A DNA stretch of 64,000 nucleotides from Zygnema cylindricum (taxonomy: Eukaryota > Streptophyta > Zygnematophyceae > Zygnematales > Zygnemataceae): contig JBBHKE010002813.1 in NCBI GenBank assembly GCA_037447655.1, positions 93,106-157,105 of the forward strand, given 5' to 3'. The translations under genes and the position numbers were made by a program. Shown here piece by piece: positions 53,811 to 64,000 of this stretch. The stretch's first letter is position 1. Each line of letters starts with the position of its first letter. The notes under the pieces were generated by a model. The model ran no database searches. It saw nothing but the letters and a program-made list of their open reading frames with translations, and was not told the DNA's origin.

Positions 53811-55476
53811 TCGTGCATGTGTCAAATAACATGAAGATGCATGCAATATCATCAACTGTGCTCAACTTAAACTCAAATGATAGCGAGATATCGTAAATGA
53901 AATAAAACATAAAAGCAACAATGGATAAATACAACAACAGGCAAGGTGGAAGAAAAAGAAAGGTCAACGACTTAGCTGGTTATGGTTACGTACGCACAAA
54001 TCGAGAAATGGTCCATTTTTTTTTTCTAAGCCGATGGATGACCACTAGGCCCCACGGTCTATTTATATTCCTTGCAAGAGTTATCTTTATCGAGAATAAT
54101 CTGAATAAATATTTTAATAAAATGAATCAAAATATAAACAATCGAGAAAGATAAGTAAAAACTGAAAATGACAATATGCTCGACACTTATGAGGTTTGAG
54201 ATAACCAAACTCAAAAGATAAGCAAAAGCCAAATAGAAATAAATACACAATCTCAAGAAATAAAACAACAAATCAATAATCCCAACATGCAACTTCCACA
54301 CTAATTAAAATTCAGCCACAGCCGGGGAAAGAAGTTCGTGTTATAAGATCGCGGTCGAAATCCACTCAAAAGGACGAGAAAAGTGAAGGGAAACCGTGTA
54401 GGTCTTGGCCGAAGCCGTATAGATTAATATGTAAGGCTTTACAAGATATTGATAATGTAATGAAAAACTAGACGCTTTACGCAAAGGCAGAAAATCGCCT
54501 CTAAGCTGTTCGGACAATTTTACAAATAAAAAGATGGCTGCAGAAAATCCTCAATACTGAAAATAAATAAAATGAATAATTCTTGCACTTGAAAATTGTG
54601 TGCAGGAAATGATCCGAAATGAACTAAGTAACAAAAACTACGCCTAGCAAAAATAGGCCAATCAGAGTACGACGTGCTATGTAAGTATTTGCGTCTAGTT
54701 TGGATTCAGCCAATAAGAGACCGAAATCCTATGCCCTACGTTACACAATCTATAACCTACGGATTAAAACCCTTCCTATCTACATGTGAATGTGTGAACC
54801 TCCAAATGGTTCACGACTTTTAAATGTCCAATCGCGTCACTTCGTTAGAACTGATAGTCGCTTTGTCTGTCACACGCGTCAACAGTCCAGATAAGATATT
54901 ACGAAAATCGTATACTTTGCGTCGACGATCGAGATGCTGCCTCGCGCGAAATGATTCCAAATTGTCATCGGCCGAGGATTTGGGAAATGAAAGTAGGTAC
55001 GGAAGGACCGAAGGTACGATCCAATTTGTAGTCGCTGAAATTCCGAAAAAGGCAAGTCGTACGATTTACGTGAAATCACCAAAGTAGCCGTCGGCGGAAA
55101 TCGCGGGCGATAGATGTGGTACGAAAAGATTATTTGCACCGACATGAATTTGAATATGAGTCGTCGGCGGAAAATCCGAGAAATAAAAACAGGTACGGTA
55201 GGACAGCAGGTACGGTTTAATTTTTGGCCGCGAGAATTCCGGTCAACGTAAGTCGTACGGTCGACGCGAAATAATCAAATCCACCGTCGACGAAAATCCC
55301 GGAAAATATACGTCGTACGGTAGGACCGCGGGTACGGTCCAAATCGTCATCCCGGAAATTACGGAAAATGTAGGTTGTACGGTACACGTCGTACAGTCCT
55401 ACGAAACCCAAATAACACCCAAATACAAATTAGAGTAGCGGCTGCCCGTCCTAACACCTAAATATAAACAACTAAA
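53811..55476. other. Intergenic sequence with degenerate TACGG-rich satellite
   Basis: 53811-54880 is AT-rich and unannotated. 54990-55430 consists of about three to four diverged units near 130 bp, marked by 'ggtacggtaggac', 'aattccgg' or 'attacggaaaa', and 'gtcgtacggt'. No gene was recognised. Confidence 0.45.
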
Positions 55477-55494
55477 ATGGCCGACGAGATGCGG

Positions 55495-55836
55495 CATGAC
55501 AATCTAAAAGTCTTAGTAAAGGGTAAGACTTCTATGCTCACTTTCTCAGATGTACTTTATATCCCCCAGCTAAGCAAAAATCTTGTCTCTACTTCTGTAT
55601 TAGATGATAAAGAGTTTGATACCTTCACTAGAAAGGGAGTCTTTACACCTAAGTATGGGGATGAAATCTACTTCACAGCAGATAAAGGTAGCCAAAGAAT
55701 GTTTAGGCTTAACCTGAGTACTGAAAAGAAGAATACTTACTATGTCGGTGTCCCAAAATTGATGATTTGGCATAAGCGGTTGGGGCATGTGCACTTTGAT
55801 AAATTTAGGGAAATGCAAAAGCTTGGTGTAGTAGAA
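55495..55836 (+). pseudogene. Copia protease-integrase linker fragment
   Basis: Residues from NLKVLVKGKTSMLTFSDVLY through SKNLVSTSVLDDKEFDTFTR to MIWHKRLGHVHFDKFREMQK match the element at 25340-25700. The integrase zinc-site histidines are present. It stops at 55836, where an LTR begins. Confidence 0.85.
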
Positions 55837-56638
55837 TGGAATTATGTGTCCTCCATTAGGTTATATAATTTAAGAAGCCTCTATATATTTTTAACTAACC
55901 CACTTCAAGCCACAACTTTTGCTACCCAAGAAGGCAAACTAACAATCTGACTGCACCCCTGTGCTGTTTGGACTCCCTTGAGTCTGTAGGAAAAAGAATC
56001 ACTGAAAACAACCAACCAGCTGATTAATTATGAGGTGGCAAAGATGCAAAATTTATGCAAACTCTCAAAGGGAGAGAATTCTCTACCTACTAAAATCTCT
56101 AAGTCCTAAACCCCTCTCACAACCATTATCTACTGACGTACGAACCAATAAAATGACTGTAGGGTACAGAAAGGTACTACGACCGATGTTTTTTCTGTAC
56201 GACCAATGTACGTCAAGGCCATTGGATGGACGCGTGTCCACTTTTAACTTGTCCTTATGTTCTCCGGAATTCCTGCGATTAAATGTCATCCCTCCATGTG
56301 GCGCCACGTCATGCCACGCCCATAAACGCCAAAGTGACGATTCCGCGATCTCGGCTGTAATCTACGCTGTCAAATTAAATCTGACATTAAATGTCGGCCG
56401 TCGAAAAAAATGTGTGATTCATTAGTTTCTTGGAGATAATGTTCGCACAATATAACACCTGGTTCTATGTTCATTCGTTCGTTATTTCGTTAATCAAATT
56501 CATGGTCTTAACACTGATTAAATAATTATAAAACCTAATGTATCCCAACGGACTTTTACGACAGACTAGTTAGAGCTAATGGCTACGCCGCACTCTGCCG
56601 GTCAGAGGTTCGAGTCTTGCCTGACTGAACCTTTACAC
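55837..56638 (-). repeat. Copia LTR, right end truncated
   Basis: It begins TGGAATTATGTGTCCTCC and runs in the orientation of the minus-strand elements. It is complete to the tRNA-like segment (B-box-like GGTTCGAGTCT at about 56608-56618) and then breaks off before the hairpin. Confidence 0.8.
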
Positions 56639-56760
56639 TCCTTTACAGCTGAGGTAAAGACTCTACTCTTAATGTAGTTGAACCTTTACATTCCCTTTAC
56701 AGCTGAGGTAAAGACTCTACTCTTAATGTAGTTGGCACAATTCATGGCCTCTACCAAAAA
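56627..56760 (-). pseudogene. Copia integrase fragment with 54-bp tandem duplication
   Basis: It matches the segment encoding ANYIRIRVLTSAVKG in the element at 24780-24840. The unit starting GAACCTTTACA is repeated at 56627 and 56681 (54 bp) and spans the LTR/integrase junction. The duplication therefore happened after the deletion that joined them. Confidence 0.75.
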
Positions 56761-57620
56761 AATCAACGATGTCTAGAGCTTTGTATTGTGTGAGGGTTAT
56801 GTAAGTGTCACGACCAGCTATATCTAGCACGCTTTGATCGCAAAGGTGGCCACTACCAATTAACAAACTTTTAAATAGCAAGTAAGTGCAGTGAGACATA
56901 ACCAACTTACATATAGTGTGGAATCTATTATATACCAATTAGGGGGGAATTCAAACATCAAAATGAAAATATGCAAACATTAAAGCCGACCATCTTTGTC
57001 TTTCACACCAAATGGTGAGGCATTAAACCACCAAAAAAAATGAAAAAAACAAAAGCAATAGAAATATTAAAAAAAAAAAAAAACAGATTGGTAAAATTGA
57101 ATAAAAATCATGAGAACCTCCAATTGAAGTTGGTATTGTAATTGTAATGTTCCTTGAAAATTGAAAAATGTAACAAAAGGTAACATTTATAAAATAAACG
57201 ACTTGCTCAAGTTAATTAAATCATTTTGAAATCAACCTTGGAATTGTATATTGAAATTTCACTTAAATTTCACAACCCTGTTGAAGAAGAGGATGGAACT
57301 AGATATCCAAAGGTGAAATTGGTGATTTGGAAAACAAATGGTGATTAAAATATAACATTGAAAGGTTGGCATTTTTTCCAGGTCGACACCAGAACAAAAA
57401 AAATTATGTGACATTGATGATTCAAAATAAAACACATCCATTGATGTCGGTCTTGCAAATAGTTTTATGAACCTTGTTTCCACCGTTTTTTTTTTACCAT
57501 CGTGGCCACCAAATGGTCCAAAACGCTATTGCAAAGGTTATGCCTCGAATTTTAACAAAATGTAATCAACAAAATACCAATTTCCAAAGTGATCCGGGTG
57601 AAAACTACTAAATAAACCCA
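56761..57620. other. AT-rich flank of the Harbinger-like element
   Basis: No gene was recognised. TTAGGGGGGAATTC near 56938 could be a left end with a TTA duplication, but no matching inverted end was found. Confidence 0.3.
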
Positions 57621-58700
57621 ATGAGTATGCATTGGGTGGACGAAAAGTTACAACGCTACAACGAAAAACAATTTCAACAATTGTTTCGACTAAAAAGAGA
57701 CACGGTCCAATTCTTGGTTGACGAATTAACAGATGACTCGGATACCAAACTCCCGCTCAGACTTCGTAACCTTCCTACTAGAGAATTAAGCGCGGAGAAA
57801 AAGGTTTTAATATCATTGATGCGATTGTGATATCAAGGCGGGATCACACGTACTTCCGTACAGTTTGGTGTTCGACCCTCGACTGTGGCAGGGATATTCT
57901 TTAAAGTCATGAAGGCGATTGTGAAAAGGCTTGAGCATGGGTTAGATGGCCGACAGAAGAAGAAATTCAAGACACAATTTTTTTTTTCCAGAAAGACAAA
58001 TGGTTGCTGAATTGTGTTGGCGCTATAGATTGCACACATATAAAGATAACACTTTGAGATGAAATGTCATCAAATGATTACTTCGATGCAAAACATAATT
58101 ATTCTACTGTAATTCAAGCAGTCATTGATCATAAGATGAGATTCATTGACCTAAGTTTAGGCTCTCCTAGAGCAATGTACGACTCGAGAGTTTTTAGAAT
58201 GTCAAAATTGGGGCAAGACTTTCAAAGACGTTACAAGCAAGCGGGGACATTTTTCGATGGAATGATTTAAATGTGCAACTTTACCACTTAAGAGATGTCG
58301 GTTATGCCCTCCATCCAAACCAAATATTTCCTTACCCTGGTTCAAATCTCAATGCATCTCAAACAAGATTCACCTTCTAACATGCGTCGCTGAGGATGGT
58401 GGTAGAAAGAGCGTTTGGAAAGCTCAAAGGGCAATGGAGGTAGCTTTTAAAGATACACAATCCAAAAACGAAATCAATGCTTACTTCTATTATTGCTGCT
58501 TGTATCCTTCATAACGTTTCTATTGCAAGGAACGAGACGAACATTAATTGGGAGAAAGAGTTCGAAGACGAGCAATCAAAAAATGAAAACGACATTCGAG
58601 AAAGATCCACACGTATGGTCGAAGCTCGAGAACGGCGAGCACGACAAGGTGGAGATGTCCAAAGATGTTTGGGTGGTTCGCAAACCAATAGAATCTGAGG
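57621..58700 (+). pseudogene. PIF/Harbinger transposase, decayed
   Basis: The N-terminal 69 residues (MSMHWVDEKLQRYNEKQFQQ) are followed by QGGITRTSVQFGVRPSTVAG after a TGA. Next come GAIDCTHIKI (first Asp, about 58021), FIDLSLGSPRAMYDSRVFRM, LRDVGYALHPNQIFPYPG (second Asp, about 58294), and MVVERAFGKLKGQW (catalytic Glu, about 58403). This is the DDE_Tnp_4 order of PIF/Harbinger. At least three stops and two frameshifts make it non-functional. The C-terminal helix region (SMLTSIIAACILHNVSIARN) is also typical. Confidence 0.85.
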
Positions 58701-60116
58701 GTCTCAAATACGAGACATTTTATGTGATTATGTTTTGAGGAGAAGAACAAATGAGGATGATGATGTTGGTGTATAAGTTTCACACGCGGAATGAGAGGAT
58801 GACATAAATATTTTCATTGACGAAGACGAAGAAAGCGAACAAACTCATGATGATGGAAGTGACAATGATAGTATAGATGAAATGGACATCGATGGCTGAT
58901 AGAGTGTTCATTATTTGAGGTGATGTTAAAGTAGTTATTTCCACTTTGAAGTAATTGCTTCCACTTAAAGTTTGTTTTCACTTTATGGCGCAAGGTGTGT
59001 AAGTTGATGATCCTCAAGAGGGATTAGCATTAAAGTTCACAATAAGATTTCTTTGTGGAATTCAATTTTTGAGATTTCATTTCAATGTACACTATGTTAG
59101 TTTCTCCAAGACGGATTTTTTCTTTAATCAATGTATAGTTATTTGTCGTTGGTTTTTGATAACATGTTTTTATTTAAATCCTTTCCCATTCTTTTGAAGT
59201 GTTTTTTGTGGTTTTTTTTTCTCTCTCCCTCTCACTCTTCCTCTCCCACTCTTTCATTTGTAGTTTATTGGTTTTTGGACATTTTTTTGTTGATTTATTT
59301 ATTTTTATCTCTTTCCCTCCATGTATACTTATTTTGAATGACTACAACGAAAAACACAAACGCATGCATAAAAATGAATGTTTAAATATAAGCATCCAAT
59401 CCAAACTCAAATTACACCTCCTAGTAGCTTGGATGAAGTCATCAATGGTTTCACTACTCAAAATGGCAAAAATGATGCAAATATTTTTGTAACACATACA
59501 TAAAATATTCACCTATTTTTTCCAAAAGAACAACAAGCATAACATGCAAAACATGTCATATATCAAAATCAACAAACCAAAAATATGAAATATACATCAC
59601 TTAAGTGAAAAACAACACAATAAATAAACTTGTTTGCTTCACGATTTGTTTTTGTACCGATCAATATACTAATATCTTCAAGCTGCTCAACTTCATGGTT
59701 CACATCAAAATAAAAAAATTAAAAGTGTTTGGAAGTTATATAAAAGAAACTCGAAATACTTGGTTTCTCATCACGTGCTTAACCACATATGATACATACC
59801 GAAATGAATACTAACGATTCCTACCCTCTAAAAAAAATTGGCAAAAAAAATCTCCCTAAAATATACTGCAGATTATTTTATCCGTGTTTCTATCTAATGC
59901 CGACACCATTTTATCTACGACTTTATCAAAAACATTTTCGAGCTGATCAAATTGCTTTGTCGAAATTTTTTTCTTGTCGCTCAAATTGCTATTTGTTCAC
60001 TTTTCTTATCCTATTTTCCAACATTTCACCAAATTCGTGCGACATATGTGAGGAGTTTTCTTGCTTAACCTTGCGCACATCTCGTTTCCTTTTCCTTGTT
60101 GTTTTTTAACTTATCT
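58701..60116. other. Non-coding interior of the Harbinger-like element
   Basis: It lies between the transposase and the convergent Myb/SANT-like frame. It is AT-rich and has a CT-rich tract at 59217-59250. No RNA or gene was recognised. Confidence 0.4.
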
Positions 60117-60605
60117 TCATGCTGAGGCGAATGAACCTGCACCTTTCCTTTCACTTGCACCTTTCCCTTCAACCCCCTCATCTTCTCCCTCAACCCTATT
60201 ACTCTCTTCACCTACATCTTTTGTAGATCCATTCTTGTCCTTGTAATCGCCATTCACATTTGGTTCTTTTACATTACCATTTTGGCTAATTGGATTCATT
60301 TCCAACATCACCATATCTTCTTCTTCTTCCGAAAAATTGTTCGCCAACGGCGGATCGTCCCCAGTTTCCCATGTGAATTTTGGGTGCACCGACTCCTTCA
60401 TGGTGAGCCATGACATTTCCTCAAATAATTTCTTAGAAAAGGATGGAGGCAAACCCATGCGAGTTCTATCTTTTTTTTGCATGTTAAAATAAAGGGCTAC
60501 GCCACTTTTAGAACGGTGCTCCATAAATTTTTTAAATTCATTAGTTAAATTATTCCATTTTTTCTTACATTCATTCCATTCTCGGTTTATCCCACTCCCT
60601 TTCAT
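60117..60605 (-). CDS. Myb/SANT-like DNA-binding protein of the Harbinger element
   Basis: The 162-residue frame includes INREWNECKKKWNNLTNEFK, the end of a Myb/SANT-like (trihelix) domain. Next come a linker with KLFEEMSWLTMKESVHPKFT and a highly acidic C-terminus. PIF/Harbinger elements usually encode such a protein, which helps the transposase reach the nucleus and the DNA ends. Upstream, 60606-60670 continues in frame without a Met (KFGSNVEKWGEVSKVMKGSG), so the true start is further right. That region (to about 60975) is frameshifted. It is probably a pseudogene, convergent with the transposase. Confidence 0.6.
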   Translation of the reverse strand: MKGSGINREWNECKKKWNNLTNEFKKFMEHRSKSGVALYFNMQKKDRTRMGLPPSFSKKLFEEMSWLTMKESVHPKFTWETGDDPPLANNFSEEEEDMVMLEMNPISQNGNVKEPNVNGDYKDKNGSTKDVGEESNRVEGEDEGVEGKGASERKGAGSFASA

Positions 60606-60959
60606 GACTTTAGAAACTTCCCCCCATTTCTCAACATTACTCCCAAATTTGGATTTTGCACTTGCCTGTGGTTGATGTAGGAATTCTTTTTTGTTTCGAT
60701 TGGTTCAACGCCTCCATCTCGAAAAACTCCCACATGACATTTTTGGTCTTAGGCATAACATTTTCTTTTTCTCGTTTTACGTTGATTTCCTCTTTTTAGA
60801 ACGGGTTACTACAACTTTTTGTGAGGCCTGTTGTTTCGAAAACATAGGAGTTGATGATGAAGGCCCTTTTTGCGATAATGGTGTATCTTGTGGAACAACA
60901 GCTGCTGGTACCAGATTTTTTCAAAATGTCGTGATTAGGCCCAGTTTTACAACCCATAG

Positions 60960-61160
60960 CAAGAGTAGCAACTAGTTAGCAGCAAAAGCAGCAACTAGTG
61001 AGCAGCAAGAACAGCTCAGCTGGAGTAGCAACTAATGAGCACGAAAAACAGAGCTCTAGCTAGTGAGCACGAAGAGCAGAGCAAGAGCTGAGCAGCTAGC
61101 TGGTCAGCACGAAGAGCAAAGCAAGAGCTGAGCAGTTGTAGCAGCAGCTGAACAACAGCA
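60960..61160. repeat. AGCAGC-rich degenerate repeat
   Basis: Variants of 'gtgagcacgaagagcagagcaagagctgagcagctag' with 'agcagcaact' units, about 12-36 bp. This is low-complexity DNA next to the Myb-like frame. Confidence 0.65.
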
Positions 61161-61257
61161 GAAGCATTTTACCAGCAGCAACAATTAAAGCAACCTTTTA
61201 CGGCAGCCCAACAGCGCGTACTTTAGTGAGTAACAAGGCACCAGTGAGCACCATGCA

Positions 61258-61450
61258 TAAACGATAGAGGCACCAGTAGCATCAGCATTAGAATAAAACA
61301 ATTCCCATTAGCATCAACATTAGGGCACCATTAGCATCAACATTAGAGGCGGAATGATTAAAGCATCAACGCGGTGAGTAACCGAGAACGGTGAGCACCA
61401 TTAGCATCAACATTAGAGGCACCATTAACATCAACATTAGAGGCAGAGGT
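61258..61450 (+). repeat. Minisatellite, CACCATTAGCATCAACATTAG units
   Basis: About six units of 21-28 bp share 'accattagcatcaacattag', with partial units between. The units are variable and non-coding. Confidence 0.75.
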
Positions 61451-62460
61451 AGAACAACAACAATTGTTAAGTAGCAACAAAACCATGTTGATATGTTTTT
61501 TCAAATTTACAAACTGATGAAAGAATGTAATAAGAATGTGCGGAAAGAAAGAAGAAAAACTTAGTGGGAAAAAAAGGCAAAAAATGACGAGGGTAATAAC
61601 CAATAGAAAAATAGTAAAAATAAAGAATTAAAAAATCAAACAAACCCTAACAAGATAAAAATTAAAAGAAAAACAGACAAGATTGGACACGGAATGTGAA
61701 TAACGACTTTTTAGGTGTACAAACAAATGATAACAAGGGAAAAAAGAAAAAAATCGACACTAATAAAAAGAAAAAAATCAGATTTTGCGGGCAAAGGGAG
61801 AAAATACTGAGGGAATTAAACACAGTAAACATGAGGAGGAAAATAGTCAAAGGAAAAAAGAAGAAATATTAAAGAAAAACAAAAAAAAAATTGAAAAAGT
61901 TAAAAAATAAAGAAAAAATAATTGAAGGACACAAAATGTAAAATAACGACATATAAGGAGATTTACTTTAAGAATTAGGGTGGAGTTGCTCGGATTAGAG
62001 AGCACCATTACAAAAGAATGCTAAAACGAGAAAAAAAAAGTAATTGGACACTAATAAAAGAATAAGATAAGATTTTGCGGAAGAACCCTAAAAAAAAATT
62101 GGGAAAAAATCAAAAAACAAGGAAAATATTTAAAAGAATCCCTAAAAAAATAAAGAAAAAAACCTAAAAAAAGGTCAAGAGAAAATGATAAATAAATAAA
62201 ACATGGAATAAAGATAGGAAACATAACATAAAAAACGAATAAACACCTTTTATGTCGTTGGAAAATATGTCTCGTTCTATTATCTCGTGTTGTTGGCCAC
62301 CCAGCGTTTTGTTGACTCCTAATGTTGAATGTGAGAGAACCCGAGACATGGGGTGTGAGGGAGCGTGATAATGGAAGTGGAGGAAAGTGTACAGTAGGTG
62401 AGAGTGTACGGTAGAAGGAGAGAAGTTACTCTATCGCGGATTTCTCCTTGGCAAAATGAC
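61451..62460. other. A-rich intergenic sequence
   Basis: Strongly A-biased on the plus strand with many AAAAA/GAAAAA runs. No gene, RNA or transposon end was recognised. Confidence 0.5.
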
Positions 62461-64000
62461 GTTGGTTGCGAAAGACCCCTAAAAGAAAAGAGTTGAACAA
62501 GCTGCAAAGCGATAATTTTTTTTTTTATCGTCCTAAAAAATTTTGCACGTGTGGCACGTGCGTGGGATGTTTTGCATTCGCTGTTTTGCCAATACTTTCC
62601 CTGAAATCACCTCGTGAGGTGATTTTTGATAAAGTTTTTTGGCTGGCTGGATTCTCTTGCCCGGGGGGTCGAAAAAACGAAAACGCCAAAATTTGTTTAG
62701 ATGTCAACAAACATGAAGTACACTCAAAGTATCGACTTGACGTTTGTTGTACTTTTAAACAATTGATTTTTTGTACAATTAAAGGTTTTTCTCGTACGGT
62801 CTGCGTTTTGGGTCAAAACGACAAAATAAAGTTGATACTTTAACACATGGGGACATACCGTTAGATGAACAAAACTGAGCTAGCTTTGAGTAGCAACACT
62901 GCACTGCAGTCTCAATGCTCTCAATCGTTCGGCTTTGAGGCCACATTTTGGCAGAAAAATATAGAATGTAACGGCTTTTTCCCCGCCGAAGACGGCAGTA
63001 GGGCATTAGTGCGCGATGAGGCTCTGTACTGGCGGCGAATGGAGTTCTGCGTGACCGTGACGACGTTCGACTGTCGCCGAATGATGCTCAGAGCAGGAAG
63101 GACGCCAATCAATTGCTTAGCGACGTGGATAGTCCCCAATGTCGTGCTAGAATGCTAAGGGTGAACTTCCATCAGAACGTGCCATTACACGTTTTTCGTC
63201 CAGGTAATGACAGTTTTTCTGCGCAATGACAGTTTTTTGCGCAATTATTCGCAATTTTTTTGCGCAATTATTCATCAAGTCGTCCCAGTAAATATGTTTA
63301 TGTGAGCGCGACCTATTTTGAATGGTACCACGTAGGCATTAACAGATTCTGATCCTAGAATCGATCGCCAAGCAAAGCGTCTACTACAGTACAGGGCAAT
63401 ACGGTATAGTTCTGTACTATGGTGTCATGTACGGTTATTTCGGATTATATAAAGCATGGGAAACCATGAAGTCTACTATAGAACCGCAGGGAAGGGACCG
63501 CGGAATAGAATGTTCCGTTTGGGGATTCTTTGAATTCTCATCCACCCTGTCAGATGTCACGTTTCCATCGTGCCTTGGGGCACTCAACCCACGTGTAAAA
63601 TTTATGTGCGGCGAGAAAATGAACTCCCTCGTCCTTGTGGACGATACGGTAGTTATCTACTGGCTCGATGGTGCTAACGCTTCACGGATGCTAAAAAAAT
63701 GAAAAAACAAAAACAAACGGTGCTATGTTTAATCATGGATATTTGGAGAATCTTCATAGACTCCGTAAAAATATTTTTCTAAAAGCAGAAATAAGGGTAC
63801 GTCCCCATGTAAGCAATACTTTGAAAAAGTACCTTGGACTGTAGTGAAGTGTTCTACACTACTTTCAAAAGCGTCCCTATAGGAAAAAATGAAATCGGAA
63901 CTTTGACATGTGACGGTTGTAGACGTAGGTATGTGACGCTTGACGACGACTACGAAATTGGTGACGCCAACAAAAACATCGACAGTTGTAGACTTCTACA
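62461..64000. other. Intergenic sequence with unsupported open frames
   Basis: Balanced-composition stretches at 62865-63160 and 63427-63702 have frames of 97 and 91 codons on the plus strand. I recognise no domain and see no splice or promoter evidence. The second (start MYGYFGLYKAWETMKSTIEP) is the more protein-like. Confidence 0.3.

Noticed and set aside
56938-56960. Left terminal repeat of the Harbinger element (TTAGGGGGGAATTC)
   Set aside because: No inverted partner was found to the right, so the boundary is unsupported.
63427-63702. 91-codon plus-strand gene
   Set aside because: The frame is open but no domain, splice signal or conservation could be shown from the sequence alone, so it is left as unsupported.

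Overview
This is eukaryotic nuclear DNA, most likely from a plant or other streptophyte. It is AT-rich, gene-poor and crowded with repeats. One well-supported host gene is visible: a five-exon gene on the minus strand (40293-42660) for the mitochondrial glycine cleavage system H protein. Its N-terminus looks like a plant mitochondrial transit peptide. I cannot name a species.

Most of the window is Ty1/copia LTR retrotransposons of related families. (1) A composite minus-strand element at 4316-12690 has three LTRs, one full but broken gag-pol and one gag-only internal region, all inside a single CGATA target-site duplication. (2) A degraded minus-strand element with both LTRs lies at 16631-23075. 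(3) A 40-bp minisatellite (23076-23467) abuts a truncated minus-strand element (23468-27982). (4) A solo LTR with perfect CACTG duplications lies at 34624-35661. (5) A nest lies at 44606-53810: a plus-strand element whose 5' LTR is split by another copia element (45158-52074), which itself contains an LTR-flanked block with an unrecognised proline-rich reading frame (46638-50405). (6) Copia integrase and LTR fragments lie at 55503-56760.

DNA transposons are also present: two inverted hAT-like MITE copies (1597-2259 and 43503-44068), two copies of a second 8-bp-TSD MITE family (35840-36297 and 36417-36683), and a decayed PIF/Harbinger transposase (57621-58700) with a convergent Myb/SANT-like partner frame (60117-60605). 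A family of inverted-arm foldback repeats recurs at the left end and between 28.7 and 33.0 kb. A 200-bp piece of large-subunit rRNA gene sits at 38152-38351. Satellites and minisatellites occur at 13.4, 15.1, 23.1, 29.0, 30.7 and 61.3 kb.

The most unusual signal is inside the copia LTRs. On the strand opposite to gag-pol, most sufficiently complete LTRs carry, in order, a tRNA-like acceptor/T-arm segment with a Pol III B-box-like sequence, a short palindrome whose sequence differs between families, an 88-nt hairpin with compensatory stem changes and a near-invariant loop, and a T-run. This looks like a conserved structured RNA module, possibly an antisense Pol III unit. The same LTRs share a GTAC-rich palindrome, a G-box, a TATA box and a short GACTC/GAGTC hairpin. 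Their primer binding site matches the anticodon arm of initiator tRNA-Met (copia-type half-tRNA priming) and contains an in-frame gag ATG.

All coordinates and alignments were made by eye. No database search was possible.
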